In this document: positions 35,804 to 43,777 of the stretch, piece after piece | How positions within the stretch are numbered: position 1 is the first letter of the stretch | How the letters are laid out: each line of letters opens with the position of its first letter | Source: Candidatus Methanoperedens sp. | GTDB lineage: Archaea > Halobacteriota > Methanosarcinia > Methanosarcinales > Methanoperedenaceae | DNA: 58,672 bases | Assembly (NCBI GenBank): GCA_012026835.1 | Contig: VEPN01000018.1 | Location: forward strand, 1 to 58,672 | Direction: 5' to 3' | Program-made: the position numbers and the translations under genes | Notes under the pieces: generated by a model | Seen by the model: the letters and a program-made list of their open reading frames with translations, nothing else | Told to the model about the DNA's origin: nothing | Databases searched by the model: none

Positions 35804-36394
35804 TTACTCCTTTAATACTCCAATATTTTCCATACATTCCTGGCACAAAGGCCCATCGTTTTTCCGGACAAAGCTCTCACCGCAGTTATCGCACAGAGCA
35901 ATGCGTTTTTCCGGTTTTTCCTGTAATTCGATGTCAATGATTTTGTACTTGTACAAGCTCTCCCCGGCATCTATCAAAATAGAAACAGCTTCCTTATGAG
36001 TGATATTCCCTGTTTTCATGTACCAATCATGAAGTCTTGGATATTGTGCAGTCTTTGCAGGATCAAGCACTATCCTGACGCTTCTGATGAGCGTCTGGCC
36101 ATCCGGCGCCCTCTTGTTGACAAGGACTGCCATCTTGCCATAATCCCTGATCTTCAATTTCTTGTTACCGATGGTGCATCCGGCAAGTATCTGGAACGGG
36201 TCGGGAAGGCAGTTATACGTTTCACATGTGACATACAATTGCTCCCCGCTGTCAGCATTCAGCACCCTTTTTGCAATATTGAGCATCTGGATGCCGATAA
36301 AGGCGCCCGTGCTGAGATATCCGTGGAATGAACTCACACGTTCTATCTGGAAAAGGAGATAGGGATCGTTAATCTTTTTCAGGACATCATTCAT
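35804..36394 (-). CDS. fmdE: FmdE-like protein with altered metal-site motif
   Basis: This 196-residue protein is first in the fmdEFACDB order. It has the FmdE domain (SFHGYLSTGAFIGIQML, then TCETYNCLPDPFQILAGCTIGN) and a C-terminal zinc ribbon CDNCGESFV...CQEC. Intact relatives read FHGHLC at the first motif, where His and Cys bind metal. Here it is FHGYLS, so both are replaced while the later Cys residues remain. The start at ATG 36392-36394 is preferred because of GGAAGGGC just upstream. The frame itself opens further upstream at a TTG. The stop is 3 bp from fmdF. The role of FmdE in the complex is not well known. Confidence 0.8.
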   Translation of the reverse strand: MNDVLKKINDPYLLFQIERVSSFHGYLSTGAFIGIQMLNIAKRVLNADSGEQLYVTCETYNCLPDPFQILAGCTIGNKKLKIRDYGKMAVLVNKRAPDGQTLIRSVRIVLDPAKTAQYPRLHDWYMKTGNITHKEAVSILIDAGESLYKYKIIDIELQEKPEKRIALCDNCGESFVRKNDGPLCQECMENIGVLKE

Positions 36395-36504
36395 GCAATT
36401 AGCCCTTCCATCAGGTTCTTTGAACGGGTTACCATAAGTTGCACGAATGCAGACATTGCGAGCAGCGTGATCCAATCGAGTCGCCTCAGGTGATATATTT
36501 TCAT
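36391..36504 (-). CDS. 37-residue frame coupled between tupA and fmdE
   Basis: An ATG at 36502-36504 overlaps the tupA stop as ATGA. The 37-codon frame ends with a TGA that overlaps the fmdE ATG, again as ATGA. The peptide (MKIYHLRRLDWITLLAMSAF, then VQLMVTRSKNLMEGLIA) has one hydrophobic stretch. It could be a leader-like coupling frame, the remnant of a deleted gene such as a permease, or chance. It is not in the usual fmd gene order. Confidence 0.3.
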   Translation of the reverse strand: MKIYHLRRLDWITLLAMSAFVQLMVTRSKNLMEGLIA

Positions 36505-37385
36505 GGGCTGGTTACGTTGCCCGCATCTTCCTCAGGCACGAAAAGAGCTTCTCGGTATTTGTCCTTTCCATAATTCCTTAAAATATCCTGCCCTTCCGGG
36601 GATGTCACATAGTTGATATATTTTTTTGCAAGGTCGTATTTCACGGTCGGGAATTTCACAGGACTAACGGCCATGACATGATAAGGATTGAAAAGGTACT
36701 TCTGGTCTTTCTCGAAAAGGATTGCCAGTTTTATTTTATCCTTCATGGCAAGATACGTTCCCCTGTCTGACAGGGTATAACCTTCCTTGATATCCGCTGT
36801 TGAGATTGTATCCCCCATGCCTTTGCCTATAGATTGATACCAGTTTCCTGAAGGCGTGATGTTGGCCGCTTTCCATATCGATAATTCCATCTTGTGGGTT
36901 CCCGAATCGTCGCCCCTTGAGACAAAAGGAGCCTGCTTTGCCGCGATTCTCCTGAAGGCATCCGAAGCATTGGTGGCATTCTTTATCCCTGCGGGGTCGT
37001 TCTCAGGCCCGATGATAACGAAATAGTTATACATCATGTAAGTGCGGTTGATGAAACTGCCGTTGGCCACGGCTTTTAATTCAGACTGGACCGCGTGCAC
37101 CATCACAACGTCAGCGGCCCCGAGTTCTCCTGTGGCAATGGCCTTGCCCGTGCCTTCACATAGCGTTGATATTTTTACATTATTTTCATCTTCGAATTTT
37201 TTGTTAAGGACATCGAGCAATCCGGTATCGCATGTGGAAGTTGTCGTAGCCAGATGCAATTCCCGGGGTGCAGAAACGGCCGGGGCCGGAGTTGTCGTAT
37301 TTTCGGGCGTTGCCTGCTGGGTGCAGCCAGCAAATAATGTGAGCAAAACTGAAACTATTATTATCTTTGCAAACAGGTTTTTCAT
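36501..37385 (-). CDS. tupA: Tungstate-binding lipoprotein TupA
   Basis: This 294-residue substrate-binding protein belongs to the TupA/WtpA-like branch of ABC transporters for tungstate. The signal peptide ends in the lipobox LFAGC (Cys 21), followed by a Thr/Pro/Ala-rich linker. The anion-binding start LHLATTTSTCDTGLLDVLN near residue 45 is characteristic of TupA, as are SRGDDSGTHKMELSIW and FPTVKYDLAKKYINYV later. The protein captures tungstate outside the cell. No permease or ATPase gene is beside it. It lies directly upstream of the fmd operon, whose enzyme needs Mo or W, so co-regulation is likely. Confidence 0.88.
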   Translation of the reverse strand: MKNLFAKIIIVSVLLTLFAGCTQQATPENTTTPAPAVSAPRELHLATTTSTCDTGLLDVLNKKFEDENNVKISTLCEGTGKAIATGELGAADVVMVHAVQSELKAVANGSFINRTYMMYNYFVIIGPENDPAGIKNATNASDAFRRIAAKQAPFVSRGDDSGTHKMELSIWKAANITPSGNWYQSIGKGMGDTISTADIKEGYTLSDRGTYLAMKDKIKLAILFEKDQKYLFNPYHVMAVSPVKFPTVKYDLAKKYINYVTSPEGQDILRNYGKDKYREALFVPEEDAGNVTSP

Positions 37386-37460
37386 ATTATCACCGCATTA
37401 TATTCAGTTGAACATAACGCAGGTGTAAATAAATTCTTCGAAAAATTTCTCTCAAATAAC

Positions 37461-38159
37461 TTACTCTGGCTCCGCAGTTATCTCATCTATCTTCTGTGCA
37501 GCCACGAAAGCTTTCCTGGCATCGTCATGGCGTTTTTCAATAAGACATTTCTCACCACATGCACGGAGGTTTTCCTTTGCGGGTGTTTTATTTGCTATTC
37601 TGTAGGCTTCAAGGCCTGGAGTTGTCCACCCGTCATCAAAACACCTGTCGCCGCACATAATAAGCTCATCCTCAGGCGGTGTCCTGCCCGCCAGTTTGTA
37701 AGCTTCAAGGCCAGGATAAAGCTGCCCCTCGCTAAAACACAGGTTGCCGCAGGTGATGAGGTCTTCCGGGGCCGGGGTTTCATTAATTAGCTTGTAGGCT
37801 TCAAGGCCGGGATTGAGTTTGCCTTTCAATAAACTCTCCCTGCCGATCATGATGATTTTTTCTTTCGGGAGAGGCACGCCTGTTATTTTTGATGCTTCAA
37901 GGGCAGAGTATATCCGCCCGGTGTCGAGATATTTATTGAGGTAGCCGGTAAGGACATCATCCGGGAGTTCTATCCCTGCGGCTTTTGCGCCTTCCACGGC
38001 CTTTGCCATCCATCCGTTTTCAAGATATTTGTAAATGTAATTTTTGAGTTCTTCTTGCGATAGTGTCACTCCCGAAAGTTTAGATGTTTCTATGGCTTCA
38101 GATACCCGTCCTTTTTCGAGGCTTCCTTTAATGTATGCCAGAACTTTTTCTTGATTCAT
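37461..38159 (-). CDS. Helical repeat protein (TPR/SEL1-like)
   Basis: This 232-residue protein consists of about six imperfect 33-36-residue helical repeats. The clearest are GLEAYKLINETPAPEDLITC, GLEAYKLAGRTPPEDELIMC and GLEAYRIANKTPAKENLRAC, each preceded by CF(S/D)(E/D)G-type turns. Such alpha-solenoid repeats bind other proteins. There is no signal peptide or enzyme motif. A TATA-like element and inverted repeat at 38187-38218 lie 28-59 bp upstream. The gene is divergent from the LX-pfdA-ftsY operon. Function unknown. Confidence 0.7.
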   Translation of the reverse strand: MNQEKVLAYIKGSLEKGRVSEAIETSKLSGVTLSQEELKNYIYKYLENGWMAKAVEGAKAAGIELPDDVLTGYLNKYLDTGRIYSALEASKITGVPLPKEKIIMIGRESLLKGKLNPGLEAYKLINETPAPEDLITCGNLCFSEGQLYPGLEAYKLAGRTPPEDELIMCGDRCFDDGWTTPGLEAYRIANKTPAKENLRACGEKCLIEKRHDDARKAFVAAQKIDEITAEPE

Positions 38160-38186
38160 TTTTTCCTCTTTATGAATATGGGCTTG

Positions 38187-38218
38187 ATTAGATAATATTA
38201 TATACTCTTTAATCTAAT
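38187..38218 (-). promoter_or_regulatory. Inverted repeat around a TATA box, divergent promoter
   Basis: attagat (38187-38193) and atctaat (38212-38218) are perfect 7-bp inverted arms around a TATA-like ttatatac (38198-38205). Read on the minus strand, transcription would start near 38171, just before the repeat-protein ATG at 38159. A regulator binding here could block TBP. Confidence 0.4.
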
Positions 38219-38347
38219 ACGGATAAAGGTTGCGGAGGCGTTAAATTTTTGATTGTTTCAAAGTAAGTGCATCTTTTCTCAAATGCCTGGATGCCAGTAG
38301 ATATATATCGGAGCGAGTATAACACGAAGTCCAAATCAGGTGATAAC

Positions 38348-38530
38348 ATGGATTTTATCGTGAAAGGAACTTTCAAAGCAGGAGAAAAATGGGAAGGATT
38401 TACAAAAACCGTTAAATCCCAGAATAAAATGAATGCAACTGAAAAGACATATTCATTGATAGGAAGCGAACATGGATTAAGGCGCCGCCTTATTAAGATC
38501 GAATCAGTGGAAGAGGGAAAACATGAGTGA
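38348..38530 (+). CDS. rplX: Large-subunit ribosomal protein LX (L18Ae/L20a)
   Basis: This 60-residue protein is archaeal ribosomal protein [22 protein letters not shown], then [20 protein letters not shown], with the usual SLIGSEHG motif. I chose the ATG at 38348-38350 because it gives the standard family N-terminus; the open frame is longer but the extra residues are unrelated. It overlaps the next gene, prefoldin alpha, by 8 bp. In archaea LX, prefoldin alpha and ftsY commonly form one operon, as here. Confidence 0.88.
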   Translation: MDFIVKGTFKAGEKWEGFTKTVKSQNKMNATEKTYSLIGSEHGLRRRLIKIESVEEGKHE

Positions 38531-38969
38531 GGAGAAAATAACACAGCAGCAGATGCAGGACCTGGCGGCAAGGCACCAGCAGTACCAGTACCAGGCCGAG
38601 GCCATCTCACAGCAGATGAACATGTTGAAAATAACCATCAGGGATGTTGAGACCGCATTAATCACCATTGCGGCCTTAAAAGACGTGCCTGAAGGAAAAG
38701 AAACACTTGTGCCCATAGGATTTGGTTCGTTTGTCAATGCAACACTTACGAATCCTGATAGGGTAGTGATAGGGGTTGGCGCTGGCGTGAGCATTGAAAA
38801 GAAAATCGATGATGCAAAGGTATTCCTTGAAAAAAGAAAAGAAGAATTGACAAAATATTTTGAACAGATGAACAATGCGCTTGCAAAGCTTGCCGGGGAA
38901 CTGCAAAATATAGAAAAGATAGCACAAAGATTCGAGCAGTCACATCAGAAGCCCATGCATGCCGAATAG
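38523..38969 (+). CDS. pfdA: Prefoldin subunit alpha
   Basis: This 148-residue chaperone subunit has the prefoldin plan: an N-terminal coiled-coil helix rich in Gln ([20 protein letters not shown]), a beta-hairpin region with [13 protein letters not shown] near residue 60-75, [17 protein letters not shown], and a C-terminal coiled-coil helix. Two alpha and four beta subunits form the jellyfish-like complex that passes unfolded proteins to the thermosome. It lies between LX (8-bp overlap) and ftsY (2-bp gap). Confidence 0.93.
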   Translation: MSEEKITQQQMQDLAARHQQYQYQAEAISQQMNMLKITIRDVETALITIAALKDVPEGKETLVPIGFGSFVNATLTNPDRVVIGVGAGVSIEKKIDDAKVFLEKRKEELTKYFEQMNNALAKLAGELQNIEKIAQRFEQSHQKPMHAE

Positions 38970-38971
38970 AT

Positions 38972-40024
38972 ATGTTTGAAAAACTCAAGGAAAAGCTGGG
39001 CGGTTTTAAAAAGATCCTTGGCGGGGCAATAGAAGAAACTGAAAAAGAAGCCATAATAGTAGAACCCGCCAAAAAAGAAATTGTAACTAATGGAGAGAAG
39101 GCGGCGTCATTAAAACAGCCTCCCAGACAGCCAGAAAAGATAGGTGTACTTGGCAGGATCAAAGCAGCAGTCCTTGAACAGGAATTCATAATAGATGAGA
39201 ACAGCCTGAAGGACCACCTCTGGGAGCTTGAAATGGCACTTCTTGAGAGCGACGTGGCCGTACCTGTGGCCGAAAAAATCGTGGAGTCAGTAAGATCAGA
39301 ACTCGTCGGGACACGAAGGAAGATTGGCTCTGATAAAGGGGAGATAGTCGGGATAGCCCTCCGGCGCGCGATTTCAAAAGTGATCTCAGTTGATTCTTTT
39401 GATTTTGATGTTTTTATCAAGAATTCTAAAAAGCCTGTAACGATCGTTTTCGTCGGTGTGAACGGCACAGGCAAGACAACGACCATCGCGAAAATGGCTG
39501 AGCGTTTCAAAGAACAGGGCTATTCCGTGGTTATAGCTGCCGGTGACACCTTCCGCGCCGGGGCTATTGAGCAGATAGAAAAACATGCCGAAGCCCTTGG
39601 GATAAAGATCATAAAGCACCAGGAGGGGGCAGACCCTGCGGCTATAATATACGATGCTGTCCAGTATGCAAATGCAAGGCACAAGGATATCGTGCTTGCA
39701 GATACTGCGGGCAGGATGCATACCAATATCAACCTGATGGACCAGTTGAAGAAAGTTTGCAGGGTGAACAAACCGGACCTTATTATTTTTGTTGATGAAG
39801 CCGTGGCAGGGAACGATGCAGTGGAAAGGGCCAGGCTTTTCAATAGCGCAGTACCTTTTAATGGCAGCATCCTGACAAAAGCGGATGCAGATTCAAAAGG
39901 CGGGGCGGCTATATCCATAGCTTACACAACAGGTAAGCCGATACTGTTCCTGGGTGTAGGCCAGAGTTATAAAGACCTTGTGAAGTTTGACCCCGATTGG
40001 CTCCTTGACAGGTTATTTGAATAG
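38972..40024 (+). CDS. ftsY: Signal recognition particle receptor FtsY
   Basis: This 350-residue SRP-family GTPase docks ribosome-SRP complexes to the membrane. After an acidic/basic A region and the N domain helices (near residues 75-130) come VGVNGTGKTTTIAKMAE (G1), GDTFRAGAIEQ (G2 region), DTAGRMHTN (G3) and TKADADSKGG (G4). The closing GVGQSYKDLVKFDPDWLLDRL is the normal FtsY C-terminus. The start, in an ATG directly after pfdA, and the length fit the family. It is the third gene in the LX operon. Confidence 0.95.
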   Translation: MFEKLKEKLGGFKKILGGAIEETEKEAIIVEPAKKEIVTNGEKAASLKQPPRQPEKIGVLGRIKAAVLEQEFIIDENSLKDHLWELEMALLESDVAVPVAEKIVESVRSELVGTRRKIGSDKGEIVGIALRRAISKVISVDSFDFDVFIKNSKKPVTIVFVGVNGTGKTTTIAKMAERFKEQGYSVVIAAGDTFRAGAIEQIEKHAEALGIKIIKHQEGADPAAIIYDAVQYANARHKDIVLADTAGRMHTNINLMDQLKKVCRVNKPDLIIFVDEAVAGNDAVERARLFNSAVPFNGSILTKADADSKGGAAISIAYTTGKPILFLGVGQSYKDLVKFDPDWLLDRLFE

Positions 40025-40036
40025 TTCATGCAAAGT

Positions 40037-40065
40037 TTCGTACAAAAACGAACATTATTTATATT
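40037..40065 (+). promoter_or_regulatory. MsvR-type operator and TATA box upstream of the V4R regulator
   Basis: ttcg (40037-40040) and cgaa (40049-40052) are inverted arms with eight bases between. This closely fits the published MsvR box as I recall it (TTCGTA-N4-TACGAA; here one mismatch). A TATA-like box tttatatt follows at 40058-40065, 21-28 bp before the ATG at 40086, so the mRNA is nearly leaderless. Binding of the regulator here would block its own promoter. Confidence 0.6.
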
Positions 40066-40085
40066 ACTAAAACAATTTAGGAACT

Positions 40086-40826
40086 ATGGGTTGCGATCAT
40101 ACTACTATGATTTTTTCGACTGATAACGGTATTGTCGCCATCGATAGCCCGGTTAAATTGAAAATCCTTGAACTCCTGAGAAATGGAACGATAGCTTTTG
40201 AGGAACTTGTGGAGGAATCAGGGAAGGCAAAATCGACAATATCGGTGCATCTTGATGATCTTGAGAGATTAAATCTTATACAGGAAAAAACACACCCCGG
40301 TGATAAGCGGAAAAAATACTTCGTACTGAATTCTCTCTGTCTGGCATTTTCAGAGACGCCGTTGCGTAACCAGTACAAGAGACACCTGGATGATATTGCA
40401 TTTTCAAGATCGAACGATAATTCATTTATAATACACCTGTTCCATACTATCCGTTTTGGTATGGAAGCTTATGGCTTTGACCCGAAACCCATCCTGAAAA
40501 GACTCGGAACCGATATTGGAATAAAGATCGGGCCTAAATTCAAAGCAGATAACTTTGAAGGAATACTAAAAGAGCTTCCTGTTTTCTGGAGAAACCATAA
40601 GCTGGGAGACATGATTATAATCCGCAACAGCGAACCTGTAATCCAGGTAAAAAATTGTCATCATTGCTGCAGGATGCCTGATGTAGGGAAAACATTATGT
40701 TCAATGGATGAAGGGATTTTAGAAGGTGTTTTCTTAAGCAGGCTGAAGCTTGACTACGGTGTCATGGAAACCGAGTGCTTCGGGAACGGGTATGATCATT
40801 GCAAGTTCGTAATAGAAAAGAAATGA
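40086..40826 (+). CDS. msvR: MsvR-like redox-sensing regulator (HTH plus V4R domain)
   Basis: This 246-residue regulator has an ArsR-like winged helix (residues 20-80; SPVKLKILELLRNGTIAFEE, GKAKSTISVHLDDLERL) and a C-terminal V4R domain ending ETECFGNGYDHCKFVIE. This is the architecture of MsvR from methanogens, which senses redox state through Cys residues and represses its own gene. Candidate sensing Cys lie in KNCHHCCRMPDVGKTLCSMDEG and in ETECFGNGYDHC. A matching operator candidate lies at 40037-40052. A ferredoxin gene is convergent. Targets other than itself are unknown; oxidative stress genes are typical of the family. Confidence 0.83.
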   Translation: MGCDHTTMIFSTDNGIVAIDSPVKLKILELLRNGTIAFEELVEESGKAKSTISVHLDDLERLNLIQEKTHPGDKRKKYFVLNSLCLAFSETPLRNQYKRHLDDIAFSRSNDNSFIIHLFHTIRFGMEAYGFDPKPILKRLGTDIGIKIGPKFKADNFEGILKELPVFWRNHKLGDMIIIRNSEPVIQVKNCHHCCRMPDVGKTLCSMDEGILEGVFLSRLKLDYGVMETECFGNGYDHCKFVIEKK

Positions 40827-40833
40827 GCCAATC

Positions 40834-41016
40834 TCAATCAAGAAGTTTGAGAGCTTTGTTGGGGCATATATTTACGCATTTCATACATAGATTGCATTTC
40901 TCATGATTTATCATCGCAAGACCATCGACATGGTACAGGGCTCCTGTTTCACATACACCATCGCATTTCCCACATTTCCTGCATCCGATTACAGTAATAA
41001 AACCATCAGGGCTCAT
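40834..41016 (-). CDS. Small 2[4Fe-4S] ferredoxin
   Basis: This 60-residue protein carries two cluster motifs: CRKCGKCDGVCETGA near residue 12 and CNLCMKCVNICPNKA near 41. The first has Glu-Thr rather than Pro after the fourth Cys, a small departure from the classic pattern. It is an electron carrier of the low-potential type. Its stop is 8 bp from the convergent V4R regulator gene. The start shares a short divergent promoter region with the TrmB-like gene, which holds a 23-bp inverted repeat, so its expression is probably tied to that regulator. Confidence 0.85.
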   Translation of the reverse strand: MSPDGFITVIGCRKCGKCDGVCETGALYHVDGLAMINHEKCNLCMKCVNICPNKALKLLD

Positions 41017-41049
41017 TCATAAGTTATTTATTCTTAGAGGTATAGATAG

Positions 41050-41072
41050 GTTTTGTACAAAATGTGCAAAAC
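41050..41072. promoter_or_regulatory. Inverted repeat in the ferredoxin / TrmB-like divergent promoter
   Basis: gttttgtaca (41050-41059) and tgtgcaaaac (41063-41072) are inverted 10-bp arms with one mismatch and three bases between. The left arm also contains the perfect palindrome ttttgtacaaaa (41051-41062). It lies 12 bp before the regulator ATG at 41084 and 34 bp before the ferredoxin start. Confidence 0.5.
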
Positions 41073-41083
41073 ACGTGAAAATT

Positions 41084-41458
41084 ATGCCAAGATCGATTCC
41101 CGAAATGATTAAAGGAGACTTTAAATGCGATGACATTGCAAAGTGTATCCTGGGATTGAAGAATATAGATATTGAATCTTATAAAGCACTTGTCACAAAG
41201 GGGCCGATGACCGCTGAGCAACTGGGGGAGTTCCTGAACAGGGAGAGGAGTACAGCTTACAGGTCACTCCAGAGCCTGATAGGATGCGGCCTTGCCCACC
41301 GTGAAACCAGGACTATCAGTTCAGGCGGCTACTACTATGAGTATGTTGCACTTGACCCGTGCAGGATGAAAGATCTGGTTCAGGGAAACATAGATGAATG
41401 GTATAATAAAATGAAGAAACTGGTGGCTGATATCGACAGGGATATCATGAAACCGTAA
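41084..41458 (+). CDS. TrmB/MarR-like winged-helix regulator
   Basis: This 124-residue protein has an HTH of the TrmB type near residues 30-80: IESYKALVTKGPMTAEQLGE, then RERSTAYRSLQSLIGCGLAH, and a short wing RTISSGGYYYEY. A C-terminal helix WYNKMKKLVADIDRDI may dimerise. Two Cys near the N-terminus (KCDDIAKC) could sense redox or metal. I took the ATG at 41084; a GTG three codons upstream is the alternative. An inverted repeat 12 bp upstream suggests autoregulation and control of the divergent ferredoxin gene. The 3' end overlaps the convergent cobT gene by 14 bp. Confidence 0.78.
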   Translation: MPRSIPEMIKGDFKCDDIAKCILGLKNIDIESYKALVTKGPMTAEQLGEFLNRERSTAYRSLQSLIGCGLAHRETRTISSGGYYYEYVALDPCRMKDLVQGNIDEWYNKMKKLVADIDRDIMKP

Positions 41459-42476
41459 AAATACTATCACATACTTCTTCGGCTTTTTCCCTGAATTCTT
41501 TCTGGGAAAAACCCATCATTGCAGCAGCAAACATCGCCCCGCCGGCGCCTACCCCTTCTTTTACATCCCCGTTCTCGTACATCCGAAGTCCCCTGAACCT
41601 GGAATTTCCAAAACCCGGGTCTGCGGCGTAAGCTCTGTAATCAAGTAGTCCTGCCATTTCCCTGAAATTTGCCGAGGGATCGCTTGCAACATAATGCGTG
41701 GTAGCTATCGAGACATCCCTTTTTAGCCCGATACACTTTATAATACTTAAGACCGAAACCATCTGTGTCCCTCCTGCAAGGATTATTCTTGTCCCTTCCA
41801 GCCCGTCCACAAGTCCTGCTGCCGCAGCCATCATTGGATCCCCCAGGCATTCAACAGCGCGCATGGGTTTATCTTTAAGAGCCCCGAAGGAGATTCCGGC
41901 TCTTTTCATTCCCTCTATTGTCACCTTATCCTTAAGACCGAGAGGATTATCTGGAAAACTGCTTGAAACCCTGCCATTATATCCCAGTGCCTTCATTACA
42001 GCCAGTGCCGTGGTAGTCCCTCCCGGAACGCTCTCACCTATTATTACAAAATCCGAAAGCTTGCCAAGTTTTCTGCCCAGGGCTTCGGACTTTGCATAGA
42101 TTTCATTAGCATCTGCAACAGCATGTCCTTTACGGATATCCCCTCCCGGCATTGCATTGATATCGATAGTCGGTACCTTCGGCCTGATGTTCAGGCCGGC
42201 GTTGATAAAAAGGCATGGGATCCCTGTAAGAAGCATGGATGCCCGTGTCAGAACGGCAGGAGTAGGGGCACCCGAAGGCGTCATCGCAGGCTCTTTAATA
42301 CTAATAGGGCGACCGGTCTCAACAAGTTCAGCGTCGGCAGCAGGAGTGAAATCCGTAAGCTCCGGGGATTTTCCTGCAGCAGATATGTTCGGAATTTTGG
42401 CTGTCTCTGTGTTTGCAAGTACGCACAGGAAAACCGGCTTTTTGGGAGCGAAGTCCGGGCAGGGCTCTACCCACAT
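41445..42476 (-). CDS. cobT: CobT-type nicotinate-nucleotide phosphoribosyltransferase
   Basis: This 343-residue protein fits the archaeal CobT branch, which activates the lower-ligand base (dimethylbenzimidazole or another base) as its alpha-ribotide for the corrinoid nucleotide loop. Visible are DINAMPGGDIRKGHAV near residue 130, a glycine-rich VIIGESVPGGTTTALAVM near 155, and AGGTQMVSVLSIIKCIGL near 235. Methanogens and their relatives need corrinoids for methyl transfer by Mtr. It starts 8 bp after dnaG on the same strand and may be co-transcribed. Length agrees with archaeal members. The base it uses is not known. Confidence 0.82.
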   Translation of the reverse strand: MWVEPCPDFAPKKPVFLCVLANTETAKIPNISAAGKSPELTDFTPAADAELVETGRPISIKEPAMTPSGAPTPAVLTRASMLLTGIPCLFINAGLNIRPKVPTIDINAMPGGDIRKGHAVADANEIYAKSEALGRKLGKLSDFVIIGESVPGGTTTALAVMKALGYNGRVSSSFPDNPLGLKDKVTIEGMKRAGISFGALKDKPMRAVECLGDPMMAAAAGLVDGLEGTRIILAGGTQMVSVLSIIKCIGLKRDVSIATTHYVASDPSANFREMAGLLDYRAYAADPGFGNSRFRGLRMYENGDVKEGVGAGGAMFAAAMMGFSQKEFREKAEEVCDSIFTVS

Positions 42477-42484
42477 CTTGGTTC

Positions 42485-43777
42485 CTACAAATCGGCTGAA
42501 GCCTCAATATGCATTTCTGCCGGGCTTTTAACTACATTCCCTATCTTTGCGCCTATGAGGTTTGCGATTCCTTTTTCGGCTGCAATATCTACTATTCTCT
42601 GGGTGATCACGCCGTCAAATACAATGCTTGAGATATTGCCATTTGAGTCCTTTAATGCGTTGGCAAGATCACGAACAGGAACCTCATTGATGATATTGCT
42701 GCTTTCATCAAGGAAGCGGGCGCACAACGTTCCGCTCAGCTGGGTTATATGCTCCTGGAAAGCGCTCTTTTTTTCCTTCTCTATCCTGGGCTCCTCGATT
42801 GGCACGGGTTTTTCGGGTTCAAGAACCGGCTCGAATACAACCTGCTCTTCTTTAACAGATTCCATTTCTTCGGAAATTGTGGGCTGTGTGGTCTTTCCTG
42901 CCGTCTTTTTCCGTGTTGCGTCCATTATCGCAACTCTTCTTTTCTTGCTGACCTGGTAATAATCAAATGCCTGCTCGACAGGTATTTTCTGCCTTAATGA
43001 TTTAAGTATCTCTTTCTGGACAAGTTCTTCGACACCCTTGCCATCAGGAGCGCGTGCAATGTAATCAATGTCAGCGACCTGGAGCAGTTCCTTTATTATC
43101 AGTTCTCCACCCCTGTCGCCGTCTGTGAACGCAGTTACTGTTTTTTTCTTGCAAAGCTCAATTACTGGCTGGGGAACGTTTGTCCCGCCAACGGCAATGG
43201 AATTCTTGATACCATAACGCAGGAGGTTCAGGACGTCAGCCCTTCCCTCAACTACGATTATGGCATCTGAATCAAGCACGTTCGGCCCCATCGGGATATT
43301 CTCTTTCCCGTAAGTGGTAATCTCTTCGATGCGCAGGGATTGCCTTACCTCATCCGTGATCTCCTGGCTTTCAGGAAGCATCTCATCAAACATCTCGGAA
43401 AGGATCTGCTTTGCGCGGTCGATTACTTTTTTTCTTTTTGAGGTCCTGACATCTTCGATTTTTGCGATATTAATGTTGGAAATGCACGGGCCGATCCGAT
43501 CAATAGTTTCAAGGCTGGCCGCAAGGACTGCGGTTTCGACCTTATCAAGGCTTGAAGGGATCTCTATCGTTCCAAGTGATTTTCCCATGTTTGATTTAAT
43601 ATTAACCTCCAGTCGTCCAATCCTCCCGCTTCTCTGGAGTTCCCGCAGGTCAAGATCTGCCCCGATCAAGCCTTCAGTTTGTCCAAATATCGCCCCGATG
43701 ACGTCCGGGCGCTCTATGACTCCGTCTGCTTTTATTTTAGCATGAATTATGTATTTTGTTGTATCTGCATTTTGCAT
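42485..43777 (-). CDS. dnaG: DnaG-type primase, archaeal
   Basis: This 430-residue protein is the archaeal DnaG, linked to both the RNA exosome and primase activity. The N-terminal [32 protein letters not shown] is diagnostic. The TOPRIM domain covers about residues 165-250: [14 protein letters not shown] (Glu) and [17 protein letters not shown] (D-x-D), ending with [12 protein letters not shown] Glu/Pro-rich linker and a C-terminal domain [24 protein letters not shown] follow. The gene is followed by cobT, and a 301-bp non-coding region lies upstream. Confidence 0.94.
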   Translation of the reverse strand: MQNADTTKYIIHAKIKADGVIERPDVIGAIFGQTEGLIGADLDLRELQRSGRIGRLEVNIKSNMGKSLGTIEIPSSLDKVETAVLAASLETIDRIGPCISNINIAKIEDVRTSKRKKVIDRAKQILSEMFDEMLPESQEITDEVRQSLRIEEITTYGKENIPMGPNVLDSDAIIVVEGRADVLNLLRYGIKNSIAVGGTNVPQPVIELCKKKTVTAFTDGDRGGELIIKELLQVADIDYIARAPDGKGVEELVQKEILKSLRQKIPVEQAFDYYQVSKKRRVAIMDATRKKTAGKTTQPTISEEMESVKEEQVVFEPVLEPEKPVPIEEPRIEKEKKSAFQEHITQLSGTLCARFLDESSNIINEVPVRDLANALKDSNGNISSIVFDGVITQRIVDIAAEKGIANLIGAKIGNVVKSPAEMHIEASADL

